Source of the DNA: Flammulina velutipes
Taxonomy: Eukaryota; Basidiomycota; Agaricomycetes; Agaricales; Physalacriaceae
Length of the DNA stretch: 64,000 nt
Direction of reading: 5' to 3'
NCBI GenBank assembly: GCA_011800155.1
Contig: CM022372.1
Coordinates: 558,001-622,000, forward strand
A model generated the notes under the pieces. The model was not told the DNA's origin. It did no database searches and worked only from the letters and a program-made list of their open reading frames with translations. Of this stretch, positions 32,960 to 43,117 are shown in pieces (position 1 is the first letter of the stretch; each line of letters starts with the position of its first letter). Position numbers and translations under genes: made by a program.

Positions 32960-32978
32960 CTGATGGTAGGGATACCAT
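32960..32978 (+). other. hairpin just after the pol stop
   Basis: GATGGTA and TACCATC arms around GGGA, conserved in all three copies directly behind pol. It may be an RNA structure, for example 3'-end or readthrough related. A TATAAAG follows at 32981. Confidence 0.4.
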
Positions 32979-32987
32979 CATATAAAG

Positions 32988-33002
32988 CTTGTGGGGGATA
33001 TA
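32988..33002 (+). other. candidate fossil polypurine tract
   Basis: TTGTGGGGGATATAG lies 30 nt after the pol stop in every copy. A G-rich tract here is where a simple Ty3 element would have its PPT immediately before the 3' LTR. In this family 4-7 kb of further genes follow instead, and the present LTR-proximal tract (ATGGGAGA before 38898, - strand) is different. Confidence 0.35.
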
Positions 33003-33428
33003 GAGGCATTCCCGAATAACGAACGGAATTTACCAGGAATTTTCGATTTTACTTGTTACATATCAACGATACGTTCAAGATGTATTAACATTGAGAATGA
33101 AGATAGTATAGCAGTAACGTTAAAGATATACTGTATACAAACCGTACAAATGATGAATATCTTTTATTAATAAAAGGTACCATTCCCGATGCGGGGTGGG
33201 GAAATTCCCCACAATCTAAGATAAGATTCCGAAGAGCTAGGCCCATCAGAAACGGAATGGCCCTTTCCATTTCGGAGTTGATCGACAGGATCACCGGACC
33301 GGGTCCGTGATGGTGAACTTAAAGAGAAAATTTGAGAAAAACGAACTCACTCTTCAACCACCATCGCAGCGACGCGACTCTGCCAAAACGCGACTTAGAT
33401 CAACGCGACGTCGATTAGTTCAAGTACA
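33003..33428 (+). other. putative promoter/leader of gene X
   Basis: No open gene here. It holds a TATA-like element just upstream (32981-32987), a CCG-N9-CGG site at 33012-33026, and several GC-rich palindromes (around 33185-33305). All three copies share this layout. Confidence 0.4.
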
Positions 33429-35684
33429 ATGTCTACAACTAGCTTCTTTGAATTGAAAGACCGACCCAAGGCGCTCGCATTTGAGCGCCGCCACTTCTCT
33501 AAAAATGCGATCAGACGACTTCGCTTTATTCCCGGCAATTGGCGGACTTTGCCTGTCTGCCACGTTCCGGAGGATTACCGAATCTTCTGGACTCAGTTCG
33601 AGAAGGCGGCCGGCGAACTCAAGCACTCGGCGGCTAACAATAACATATGGCTGGATCAAGTCCTTACAAGGGCTTGGCAGTTATACGAAGAGTTGCCGGA
33701 TGCAACGGTAAGATAAAGATCACGTCGGCAGATTCCGAAATTTTAACGGAATCGAATTAGACAAGTGAAGAGGAAAGTGACAACGAAGAGAGAGTCAAGG
33801 TAAATTTCCTTGAGTCTAACGGGTAAATTCCGGGAAACTCAACGGAAAACCCTTAGGCGCCTGAAAGGAAAGGCAAAGATGTCGACAAGGGTGTCGTCGA
33901 CGAAAAAGACAAGTCCGACGACGAAGATGTCGAACAAGAAGAAGATCAGGACGAAGACAAAGCCAAGGGAGCAAAGTCCAAAGGCAACGTCAAGGTGAGA
34001 TCTGAAAAGAACCAGATTCCGGTATATTCAACGGATTTGGTATAGGACTCAAGCGGCGAGAGCTCTGACGACGCAGAGGTCGTCAAGGCTATGGCCGTAG
34101 CAAAGACCAGTGAAGCTGAAGAAGACTCAGGATCCGAGGGTCCGGAAAATTCAGATGGCGAAGAACAAGTCGACAAGCCCGTCGACAAGGTACGATATCG
34201 ACTTGTTTTAAAAGAAAGCCGTTGAGTTTAACGGAATTCTTAGGATCAAGAAGATCAAGAGGCTCAAGATGAGCCACAAGAAGAAGAAGACGAGCAAGCT
34301 GAAGAGCCTGCTCAAGAAAAGGTTGAAACTCGAACTTGGTTATAGTGAATTCCGCTAATGTTAACGGAATTCCTAGGACCAGGAAGATAGCGAGGCTCGA
34401 GAGGAGCCACGACGAAGGAAAGGCTCGAGCAAAGAGCAAGCAGTAAGTAGCTAAGCTCTAAAGGCTATATTACAGCTAATACGATCTACGATAGAGCGCA
34501 AGGAAAAGTCCGCGCCAACCCCGGAAAGGTCTCCAAGTTCAGAGATCCCACGACCACCTCCCCGAAAGACGAAAACCATGCCAAAGGCTCCAAGTCCAAA
34601 GGTAGTGGCACCTCGACCCGTCCAAGCACCCATGCAGATGCCACCAATGGCAATGGTTAGGCCTGCTAGGGCTCCAATGGCTAAGCCAACCCAAGGTTCC
34701 CAGCAGATGCCCCTTCCGTCCATTGCGATGCCTTCGCCAGAAGAAATCAAGGGCTTGGGAAACCGAAAGTTGTCGAAGCTATCGACAATGGCAGCTCCCG
34801 CAGCAGCTCCGGTAGAGGACCCGGAGGTAGCTTTCATACGAGCGGTGAGCTTTCGCGCCAAGCAAGCGAGAATGGAAGATGACTCCGGACAGGAGGTCGT
34901 GGATGAAGAGGCACCTTCTCCCAAGAAAAAGACCAAGACGACGAAGAAGACAACGACGAAAGCTGTGGGTAAGAAGGTGGCTCCAGCAGCCAAATCTAAA
35001 CCTAGCGTCAAGTCGACTCCGATGTCAAAACCGGACTCGCCCGCGAAAGTCAAGGGAACGAAGAGGACTCGCGAAGTAGAAGATGGCGACGCAGATGGGA
35101 GCAGTGGTGATGATGATGGGAATGAAGACGAAGAACAGCAGGAGAACGACTTCGAGCCGAACGATGATGACTTCGAGCCCGACAACGACGAGTTCCAACC
35201 CTCCGACGAACCAACGGACAATTCCGAGGAAGGGTCGGAAAGTGAAGGGCCTGCGAGAAAGAGGAGAAAAACGGCTAAGGGCGCCGTACCATCAGCCAGG
35301 AGCAAAGGCAAGCGCAAGGCAAAGGAGCCGATTCCAGCAGACAAGCTTTGGAAGTACTCTCAAGTACTTTGCAAGGACTGTCTCAAGAAAAACAAGGAGT
35401 GCAAGTACGCGACCCCTACGACCAAGTCTTGCATACGGTGCCAAGTGATGAAGCTGAAATGCGAGAAGTTGGACCCGGAGTCTGACGCGGTCAAACGTCG
35501 ACCTCAAGCATTGCTGGAAACGATCCAAGACCTGCGAAACGACGTCGACCAGCTGGTCGAGCAAAACGGCAGACTCACGGACGCCGTGAACGATCTACTT
35601 AGGCATTGGGGAGATCCCAATGTCCTAAAGTACTATGGGTTGGCGTCGGGAAATTCCGTGGCAGGACCCAGTCGTCGTCGTTGA
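33429..35684 (+). CDS. retrotransposon gene X: acidic protein with Zn2Cys6 cluster and coiled coil, copy A
   Basis: Seven exons (33429-33707, 33761-33799, 33857-33994, 34046-34189, 34244-34321, 34377-34442, 34497-35684) join into 643 residues. Every exon is a multiple of three, so all six introns are phase 0. The N-terminal 93 residues form a conserved basic/aromatic domain ('RRHFSKNAIRRLRFIPGNWR'). Short exons encode acidic Asp/Glu/Lys-rich blocks. Exon 7 is Pro/Ala-rich, then acidic, then Cys at about 540-570 in the pattern CX2CX6CX9CX2CX6C, a canonical Zn2Cys6 binuclear cluster. A heptad-like coiled coil follows ('LLETIQDLRNDVDQLVEQN'). Family knowledge: such clusters plus coiled coils dimerise and bind CGG half-sites. 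Five of its six introns carry CCG-N9/10-CGG. The role is unknown; self-recognition or regulation is inference. Confidence 0.8.
33735..34367. promoter_or_regulatory. five intronic CCG-N9/10-CGG sites of gene X
   Basis: Sites at 33735-33749, 33830-33845, 34019-34034, 34219-34234 and 34352-34367, one in each of introns 1-5. Intron 6 has none. The half-sites persist in copies B and C for introns 1 and 3 and the last intron of this set, although the spacer bases differ. As RNA each would form a short hairpin, so DNA binding and RNA structure are both possible. Confidence 0.65.
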
Positions 35685-36450
35685 AAAAGGGTTCTTAAGT
35701 AAACAAGGTCGAAGCCTAGCTCCCTTGAATACTTAAGAGTGGGTTTTCTTGTCTAAAGCCATTGGTTCTTTTCCGGGTTTTTAGTCGGACTTCCTCTTCG
35801 TCGAAGCCTCTCTTCATTGTACCTATATACATACATGGGATTTAGCGGCCGTAGTGCCAAAAAGATATATATATATACGATACACAAAAGGATACTTACA
35901 ATATGAAAGCGAGCGCGCTACTATTGTGAGAAACCATGTGAACTAAGATCAAGAACAACTTGAAAACCAACGAGAGGTACTAAGTCATTGAGACAAGGGA
36001 TTCTCCGGGTTTTCAAGTGGAAAAACAGACTCTACTAGGTTGAAGCTTAGTGGACCAACAAAAGATACCAGTATGATAGCATCTAATAAGTCAATGGGAG
36101 ACGCCATAAATCATGACGATCTCCGGACTTATCAGGAGCGCGAACATTGGTTATGACTAGAGACTACGCTAAGGCTAGTACGTCTCAAGTTACATAGAAG
36201 AACAAGCCAACGAAGGTCTTAAGCCATATATACCTGAGGCTACGAGTACGAATGCAATAGCATGAAAAAGACTCAACTCCGATGAAGATACGGGAATTCC
36301 CGCGCCACCATCAATTTGAACCACAGAACGAACTTGGTAACAAGGAAAGGGTCTAAATTGAAGGTATAGCGCTACGACATAGGATAACCGACAAACGATA
36401 TAGACCAAGTGTCTAACACCAAGATGATAGACTTTTAACGGAAAATCCGA
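35685..36450. other. spacer between convergent genes X and Y, copy A
   Basis: No gene. Both transcripts must end here. It contains CCG-N10-CGG sites at 35773-35788 and 36447-36462 (the latter at the end of Y), and a TATATATA run near 35868. The homologous spacers in B (42366-43117) and C (56048-56813) have diverged more than the coding parts around them. Confidence 0.5.
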
Positions 36451-37159
36451 CTACTGGGTCGGAGGAGTACATTCGACGGCAGGATGATTAGTGGGACAGT
36501 GGGTACACATAGTCTGTCCTAGCGTATTGAAGTGGGTCTATCAGAAGAAAGGTGTTAGAATAATACACTAGACGTCGAACAGAAGACTTACGAAAGATCT
36601 GACCACTGGTACTGGAGAACTGATTGGAACAAGTTCAGGTGTTGAGCTAGATCACCGTTGAGCAACACAATGGGGCTCTGGTACGAACTCAGTGAAGCGT
36701 TCGGCGTGGGGACCAAGTCTGAGGTCACTAGCGTCAACCAACCCAGCCGGAAAATCGTGTAAAGGCGAATAACCGTTGGTAACGACCCGTTCATACATGA
36801 TAGGACGAGTATCAAACTCGGGCTGAATGTTGTTAGCGGAAAGATAACGAGGCCACCAAGCGACCAATTGAACGTCGCTGGCATCCAAACGAGATAGAGG
36901 GACAGGGATAGCATCCAAGACCTCAGGATGGGCAAAGATCCCACCCAAAGAGTCAGGCGCTCCCCTATGATAGCCTAACATTACGCTGGTCTATGGAAAA
37001 TCCCGAGATTTAGTACGGAAAAAGCGTATAGGTTAAAGAACTCACGATGAAATCGGCGCTAGCATCCAAGTACAACTCCGTAAAGTGCATATGGGGTTGG
37101 CGATATACTTTGGAAAGCCATCCTTCGAAGGAAAGACCATCGAGGGTACAGTTTCCCGT
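36451..37159 (-). pseudogene. antisense gene Y, 3' part only, copy A
   Basis: The last part of exon 2, exon 3 and exon 4 of gene Y match copies B and C at near identity (for example 'LGYHRGAPDSLGGIFAHPEV'). The match ends at 37159 where the inverted LTR of copy B starts, removing exon 1, most of exon 2 and the promoter. The splice sites of the remaining introns are kept. Confidence 0.75.
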
Positions 37160-38898
37160 TGATGTGCAGTGTAGAAGAACGCCACAAAAACACACACAAA
37201 ACACACACTAACAAGTCAATGGTGCGATGCGGGAAAGTCCGATGTTTATAGCGGGATTTCACGTTATGGTAGCAATCGTTCGTTTTGTAATAGGTGGTAT
37301 GGGACGGGTTCTTGTTCTTTGTATCTTTGTTTTATGGGACTGTTTCTCTCTATCTTCTGCTCAAAATGCTTATACTAGTTCGACGGGGTAACAGGGATCT
37401 GATCTTAAACTGAGTTCTAGTTTGCCACTAAGTCACAGGCCGATTGGGATGTGTGTAAAGAGACCTAATGAGGCTCTTCCCAGGCCAACAACCTTCAACC
37501 ACACTAGGGAGCGGGAGCTCTGGTATCTATCTGTATAATCAGGACTCTCCAACAACTAGTCGGGGCCTGAATAGATAGCCTAGCACAGTCTGAACCACAC
37601 TTGTATGGGACTTGGGACTCCAACCAGAGTTGGTAGGTTCTTTAGATGGAATTTCCCGCGGAAACTCGGATCGTTGGAATCGCAAAGGACTTGGCTTCAA
37701 CTTCTTTAATATGGGAAGTAGCTCCAATGAGTTCTTAGATCTTTGGTTCTGTTTCTTATTTCCACCTATCTAAACAGTGGTTCTTTTTCTAACTAAATCT
37801 TAGAGTCTATTCCTCCAGTATATACGGCTTGTGGGCTGCGGATACGGGGGGCGTAAGCTACTGTAAATAGTACAAACGAGCTAGCTTTATAGTGTTTTCT
37901 ATATACGTCTGAATAAGGATATAATACCGAGTCCGCTGGTTCGGGGGAATATTCCGATAGGATGTACGGAATATCCCTCTAATGGTGCCCTTGGCATTGC
38001 TGCCTATTCGTTCTGGCTTCTATTTGCTTTGAATCCAACCAATGGTGGCGCCGTAACTGAGTTTTCAGCGGCGCCAGGTTGTTCCTTGTGCTTGGAAGCT
38101 CCACTATTTCATCGTTTCCACTATTATTAGCGGTCGAGTCCTGTCTAGCAGGAACTCTTAGCCTTTGTTCGTATTCTTATTTCATACTACGAGTCCGAGT
38201 AGTACCGACTAGGTTTGGTATACTAGACGCGCAAGTATGTTCTTAGTATCGTGTTCGGACTTTTCCGGTAGTACTCCGGAAAAGCTATCGTTGTATCTTT
38301 ACGAGTTGTCGATAGTACTCGTATTGTAGGTCCTTGTAACGATTTACTTGTGGATCCCGAGAATCGATCAGGAACAGTCCACCGGAGTAAGTCGATCGGT
38401 GATCGAGCAGTATCTTTTGAAAGCCTAAAAGGTTACCCTGACTCCTGAGTCTCCTATGTAATATCCCGGCGTCTGAGTAGTATGAACATTTGGTTTGCTA
38501 GTCCAGCAAGCGTTTAACTGCTTGCTGGCGTCGCGTCTCTTTATGTAGAGTTTCCTTGTGTAAGGGTAACTCGCCGAATTCCGTTAAGTATTTCGGAGTT
38601 CCGCGCATTCAAGTGTATTTGATCACGATGTCTCCATCGGGGTACTTTTGATGATGATATTCAAGATCGTCATGTGTGGTTTGGCTATACCTACACGCCC
38701 TTTAGCGTGTGGCGCTTTTCCGACGAATCTTAGGAGTTTTCCGGTCGTACCACGGAAACTCCTTACACTGTATCGTATACGCGTTTCGGTCTGTAACTAG
38801 AGGTTCTTGTACTCATAGGTTCGTTCTATCACTAAGAATGCTTCTTAGAATCGCAAATTTTGGGGTCTTTCGTACTTGCATTAATACAATGCGCATCA
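37160..38898 (-). repeat. 3' LTR of copy B
   Basis: Inverse complement of the copy A LTR, beginning TGATGTGCAGTG and ending CAATGCGCATCA on the + strand. It differs from the other LTRs by scattered substitutions and short indels and keeps the CCG-N9/10-CGG sites. Confidence 0.93.
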
Positions 38899-39014
38899 TC
38901 TCCCATAGACTTATTTGATGGTGTCCGCACCATCCTGGTTCCCCTATCGTTGGATCCCTCAATATTCTTCCTGGACTCGGCTCTTTGGAAAGGCCAATAG
39001 GTAGGAGGACAATT

Positions 39015-39030
39015 CCGCTTATTTCAACGG
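39015..39030. promoter_or_regulatory. CCG-N10-CGG site in the gene Z promoter
   Basis: AATTCCG and CGGAATT arms flank 10 bases, 43 bp upstream of the TATA box at 39074. Position and symmetry make it a good candidate operator. Confidence 0.6.
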
Positions 39031-39073
39031 AATTCTCCCGGCTCTGCACGTTCCATTGCCAATATTTCTTCAC

Positions 39074-39080
39074 TATAAAA
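39074..39080 (+). promoter_or_regulatory. TATA box of antisense gene Z
   Basis: TATAAAA within CACTATAAAAGC, 45 nt upstream of the Z start codon. It closely resembles the LTR TATA context, and argues that Z has its own promoter running against the retroelement RNA. Confidence 0.55.
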
Positions 39081-39124
39081 GCAGGCTGAAAACTGTGGCG
39101 CTCTCCGTTTTATCCTTCGTTACT

Positions 39125-40755
39125 ATGCCTCCCAAGATCCCTCAATGGCACTCCATTGGTTCTTCAATCTCTGCGGAAGCCCCCATTGCTACGCTGGAGC
39201 TCGTCCAGTATCGCCTTGCTACTGCCCCGTTGATCAACGACTTCTTGGTTAATTACTCGCTCCCGGATTCGACCAACTCCCTTATTGTCGACGCCATCGA
39301 ACAGCTCACTGCCCCGGTGATGGCCTTGTTGCGTACGGTGTCTGCCAATCCGACGCCACGGGATATTCCGATTGTCGTTGTGGACAAGTTCTTTAGCAAG
39401 TTGCTGGTACGTCTTTCCGCTTTCTTTCTATGTCTCCTGCTTAGATCTTTATTTATCTTCTAGCTCATCAATCAATCTCTGAAGGGAACCACCGCCGCGG
39501 AGGCTTCCTTCGAGATTTTCTCCTTCTTCTGGAATCTGCGCAATGTCCTTGGGGTCTACCTTTTGGAGTTAGGCGTTAGCCCAACTCATCACCGTATCAA
39601 CCTTGCGGATATGTTCACTCCAGTTCTTAATACTGTGGGTCGAGGCAAGGCTTATATCGCACCGCCTTATCCCGAGAGCCACCCCCTTCATGCTGCTTCG
39701 CGTGTAGTTCCTAAGGTCAAGGCGCCAGCTCCAGCTCCTGAGCCTACACCTGCACCCAAGCTTACTGCTAAAGCCATGCGGGCTGCCGCGAAAAAGGTAT
39801 GGACTTTTCCGCTTATTCGTCGGTCTTTCTAACTTGTATCACTTTCTTAGGCTGGTAAGACTGTTAAGTCTGCCGCCATTATCGACGATGCCCTCGAGGC
39901 CGTTGGAGATACTACCAACGCCACTCTTACTGAGGATATCGGTATGTTCTTTCGTGACCGGCACTTTCCGCTTTACTCAACGGACTGTCTGGTTTTCTTC
40001 AGAAATGGACGATGGTGGGTCTGAATCTGATCTTTCTGACGATGAAGATGTGAGCTTAGTTGCTTACTTCTAAGCGTCTCAAGATTGACTCAACCCCTGC
40101 AGGACTTGACCATTATTGATGGAGATGGAGTGCGCCGCAAGGACTTCCCCCCTTCTCCGGTTCGTACTTGTCTTTTTCTTCTAAGGCTTGAACTAAAGGC
40201 ATTTCTCCTTTATTCATAGCCTGCTGAAGTCGAAGGCCCCCGTGTGGTAACTTATCTTCCCTACTCGATGATCCCAGGTATGCTGATCACTTCTCGCGCA
40301 TACCAGAAGGCCATGGAGGTTATAGGAAGTACGGTCACTTTCGTGGAACCTGCTCCTTTGCTCACTAAACGCAAAGCTACGGAAGATGGATCTCCTCGTC
40401 CCCTTAAGAGCCTTAAGGTTGACTCCGTTCGTATTGACAACACCTTTGTCGAACAATTCATTGGAGGTGCGTTTAGTTCTTCTTATCTTAATCTTATACT
40501 TATCGCATTTTTCCGTGTTTCTTAGCGGGCGCTACCGCTCAGAGTTACGGAAGCTCTGTTGCTCGAGTTATCAAACAAGTCAACCGACTCCTCGCCGCCG
40601 ACGAGTTGACTGAACTCGGACCTGGTCTGGTTTCGACTGAGGTTGCGCATCGCAATGAGTTGATTAGACTCTTGAATCGTATTCACGGCGACGTCCAGAC
40701 GTTCAACCGTACCAAGGACTTGTATATCGCTACTGTCAAGTCTATGCTCGAATAG
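39125..40755 (+). CDS. retrotransposon antisense gene Z (unknown function), copy B
   Basis: Seven exons join in frame to 428 residues: 39125-39406, 39464-39796, 39851-39941, 40003-40049, 40103-40159, 40220-40466 and 40526-40755. The first about 170 residues are helical-looking and hydrophobic ('LINDFLVNYSLPDSTNSLIV', 'NLRNVLGVYLLELGV'). Then comes an Ala/Pro/Lys linker ('VKAPAPAPEPTPAPKLTAKA'), an acidic patch 'MDDGGSESDLSDDED', and a conserved-looking C-terminal domain ending 'NRTKDLYIATVKSMLE'. I recognise no domain. It is transcribed against gag-pol. Several introns again hold CCG-N9/10-CGG. It is absent from C at the corresponding place (C begins after it), and A is truncated before it. 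Confidence 0.65.
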
Positions 40756-41198
40756 ATATTTCCCTGTTACAACTAGGTAGTTGCCCATCCCTTCTTTCCG
40801 GGTGATACTACTGTTTACCTATTGTGTTTCCTGGGTTCTTTATCTTTTATCTTTATCTTTCTGATACTGTAGCCATCGCTTATTGACTTCAAATATAACT
40901 GTCCCCTAAACTTCGTGTGATTTGAACTTCAAGCTAGACCCCGAAAACACTTGTGCGCCACTTCCGTGATTCCTAGCGGAATTTCGCATGAAGTCTTCGC
41001 CGGTCTCCTTTCTTGTTCTTAGGGGTTTACAATTTTCGCTTTCCGTATTGGCAATCTTCTATAGCCTATACGTTCGTTATTTTCTTCGCCTTGACGAATA
41101 CCCGACCCATTAGCCAGTCGATCATACACCTCCTATTAGATTTGTACATCGTTTATAAGACTGAACTTTTGTAATGTCTCGGTCTTCGTCTGTCTCAG
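40756..41198. other. spacer between Z and Y, copy B (Y promoter)
   Basis: Noncoding. It contains a CCG-N10-CGG site around 40975-40990 and a TTTATAAG element near 41153. From about 40912 it matches the start of copy C (54594 onwards), marking the point where C lost gene Z. Confidence 0.5.
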
Positions 41199-42365
41199 AT
41201 GCCTTCTCCTATCGCTTTGATTCCTCTATGGGCCAACTTCAAAATCGCCATGATTCCGGGTTTGGACAAGCGATTTTCCGAGAGGCCTTGGACTTTTGCA
41301 GGCTGAGACTGGTCTCGCCGTTGCTATATCGTTATATCGCGCTGCTCAAGGCTTTCCTATCGTGGCCACGCCACTCAATAGCTTGGATCTTACCGCACGG
41401 TATACCGATGCGGCTGCGGACTTGCACTTAGGTCCTGCTCGTCAGATAGACGCTCCTACGTTGAGGTTCACCCTAGGCGTAATGGTACGTCTCGGATTTT
41501 TCCTTACATTTCGCGGGTCTGACTGGTCTTGATAGCAACACGCTTCTAGTTTGTGGCATTGCGAACATCCCGACTTTCGTACAGGGCAAGCCTACAACTT
41601 AGCTTCGTTGTATATCGTCTGTCTTCGATTGGTGTCCAACTTCTTTCATGGACGCACGGGAAACTGTACCCTCGATGGTCTTTCCTTCGAAGGATGGCTT
41701 TCCAAAGTATATCGCCAACCCCATATGCACTTTACGGAGTTGTACTTGGACGCTAGCGCCGATTTCATCGTGAGTTCTTTAACCTATACCCCTTTTCCGT
41801 ACTAAATCTCGGGATTTTCCATAGACCAGCGTAATGTTGGGCTATCATAGGGGAGCGCCTGACTCTTTGGGTGGGATCTTTGCCCATCCTGAGGTCTTGG
41901 ATGCTATCCCTGTCCCTCTATCTCGTTTGGATGCCAGCGACGTTCAATTGGTCGCTTGGTGGCCTCGTTATCTTTCCGCTAACAACATTCAGCCCGAGTT
42001 TGATACTCGTCCTATCATGTATGAACGGGTCGTTACCAACGGTTATTCGCCTTTACACGATTTTCCGGCTGGGTTGGTTGACGCTAGTGACCTCAGACTT
42101 GGTCCCCACGCCGAACGCTTCACTGAGTTCGTACCAGAGCCCCATTGTGTTGCTCAACGGCGATCTAGCTCAACGCCTGAACTTGTTCCAATCAGTTCTC
42201 CAGTACCAGTGGTCAGATCTTTCGTAAGTCTTTCTGTTCGACGTCTAGTGTATTATTCTAACACCTTTCTTCTGATAGACCCACTTCAATACGCTAGGAC
42301 AGACTATGTGTACCCACTGTCCCACTAGTCATCCTGCCGTCGAATGTACTCCTCCGACCCAGTAG
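41199..42365 (+). pseudogene. antisense gene Y, copy B, two frameshifts in exon 1
   Basis: Homologous to the intact copy at 54880-56047, but one base is missing near 41280 (CCGAGAGG against CCGAGGAGG) and one near 41295 (CTTTTGC against CTTTTTGC). The two together do not restore the frame. Exons 2-4 are close to identical with copy C, including the C-terminal Cys/His motif (the residue before its last Cys is Glu, not Asp). Confidence 0.7.
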
Positions 42366-43117
42366 TCGGATTTTCCGTTAAAAGTCTATCATCTTGGTGT
42401 TAGACACTTAGTCTATATCGTTTGTCGGTTATCCTATGTCGTAGCGCTATACCTTCAATTTAGACCCTTTCCTTGTTACCAAGTTCGTTCTGTGGTTCAA
42501 ATTGATGGTGGCGCGGGAATTCCCGTATCTTCATCGGAGTTGAGTATTCTTCATGCTATTGCATTCGTACTCGTAGCCTCAGGTATATATGGCTTAAGAC
42601 CTTCGTTGGCTTGTTCTTCTATGTAACCTGAGACGTACTAGCCTTAGCGTAGTCTCTAGCTATAACCAATGTTCGCGCTCCTGATAAGTCCGGAGATCGT
42701 CATGATTTATGGCGTCTCCCATTGACTTATTAGATGCTATCATACTGGTATCTTTGTTAGTCTACTAAGCTTTCATCCTAGAAGAGTCTGTTTTTCCACT
42801 TGAAAACCCGGAGAATCCCTTGTCTCAATGACTTGGTATCTCTTGTCGGTTTTCAAGCTTTTCTTGATCTTAATTCACACCATTTTACCAATCTGAAGCG
42901 CGCTCGCTATTCTTTTCATAGCTGGTGTATCGTATGTATATATAATTTTGGCACTAGGCCGCTAAGTCCAATGTAAGTTGTATGTATATCGTCCATTAAT
43001 ACATAGTCCGCGAAGAGAAAGATTCCGACAAAAACCCGGCCACGAAAACCAAGACTAAAGATTACAAATGTTAGAGGGAGCTAGGCTTCGACCTCCTTCA
43101 TTTGCAAACCCCTTCCC
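42366..43117. other. spacer between convergent genes Y and X, copy B
   Basis: Noncoding equivalent of 35685-36450. No gene seen. Confidence 0.45.

Larger units (their letters stand above)
24111..37159 (+). mobile_element. giant Ty3-type LTR retrotransposon, copy A (no 3' LTR)
   Basis: Order on the + strand: 5' LTR, PBS, gag, protease, RT/RNase H/integrase, spliced gene X, antisense gene Y (3' part only). It ends abruptly inside gene Y at 37159, where the inverted LTR of copy B begins. Its gag, protease and pol frames are all open, the best of the three copies. The 5' LTR sits directly in the DIRS recombinase gene. The 5 bases outside (GCGCGT context) find no matching duplication in the window. 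Confidence 0.9.
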
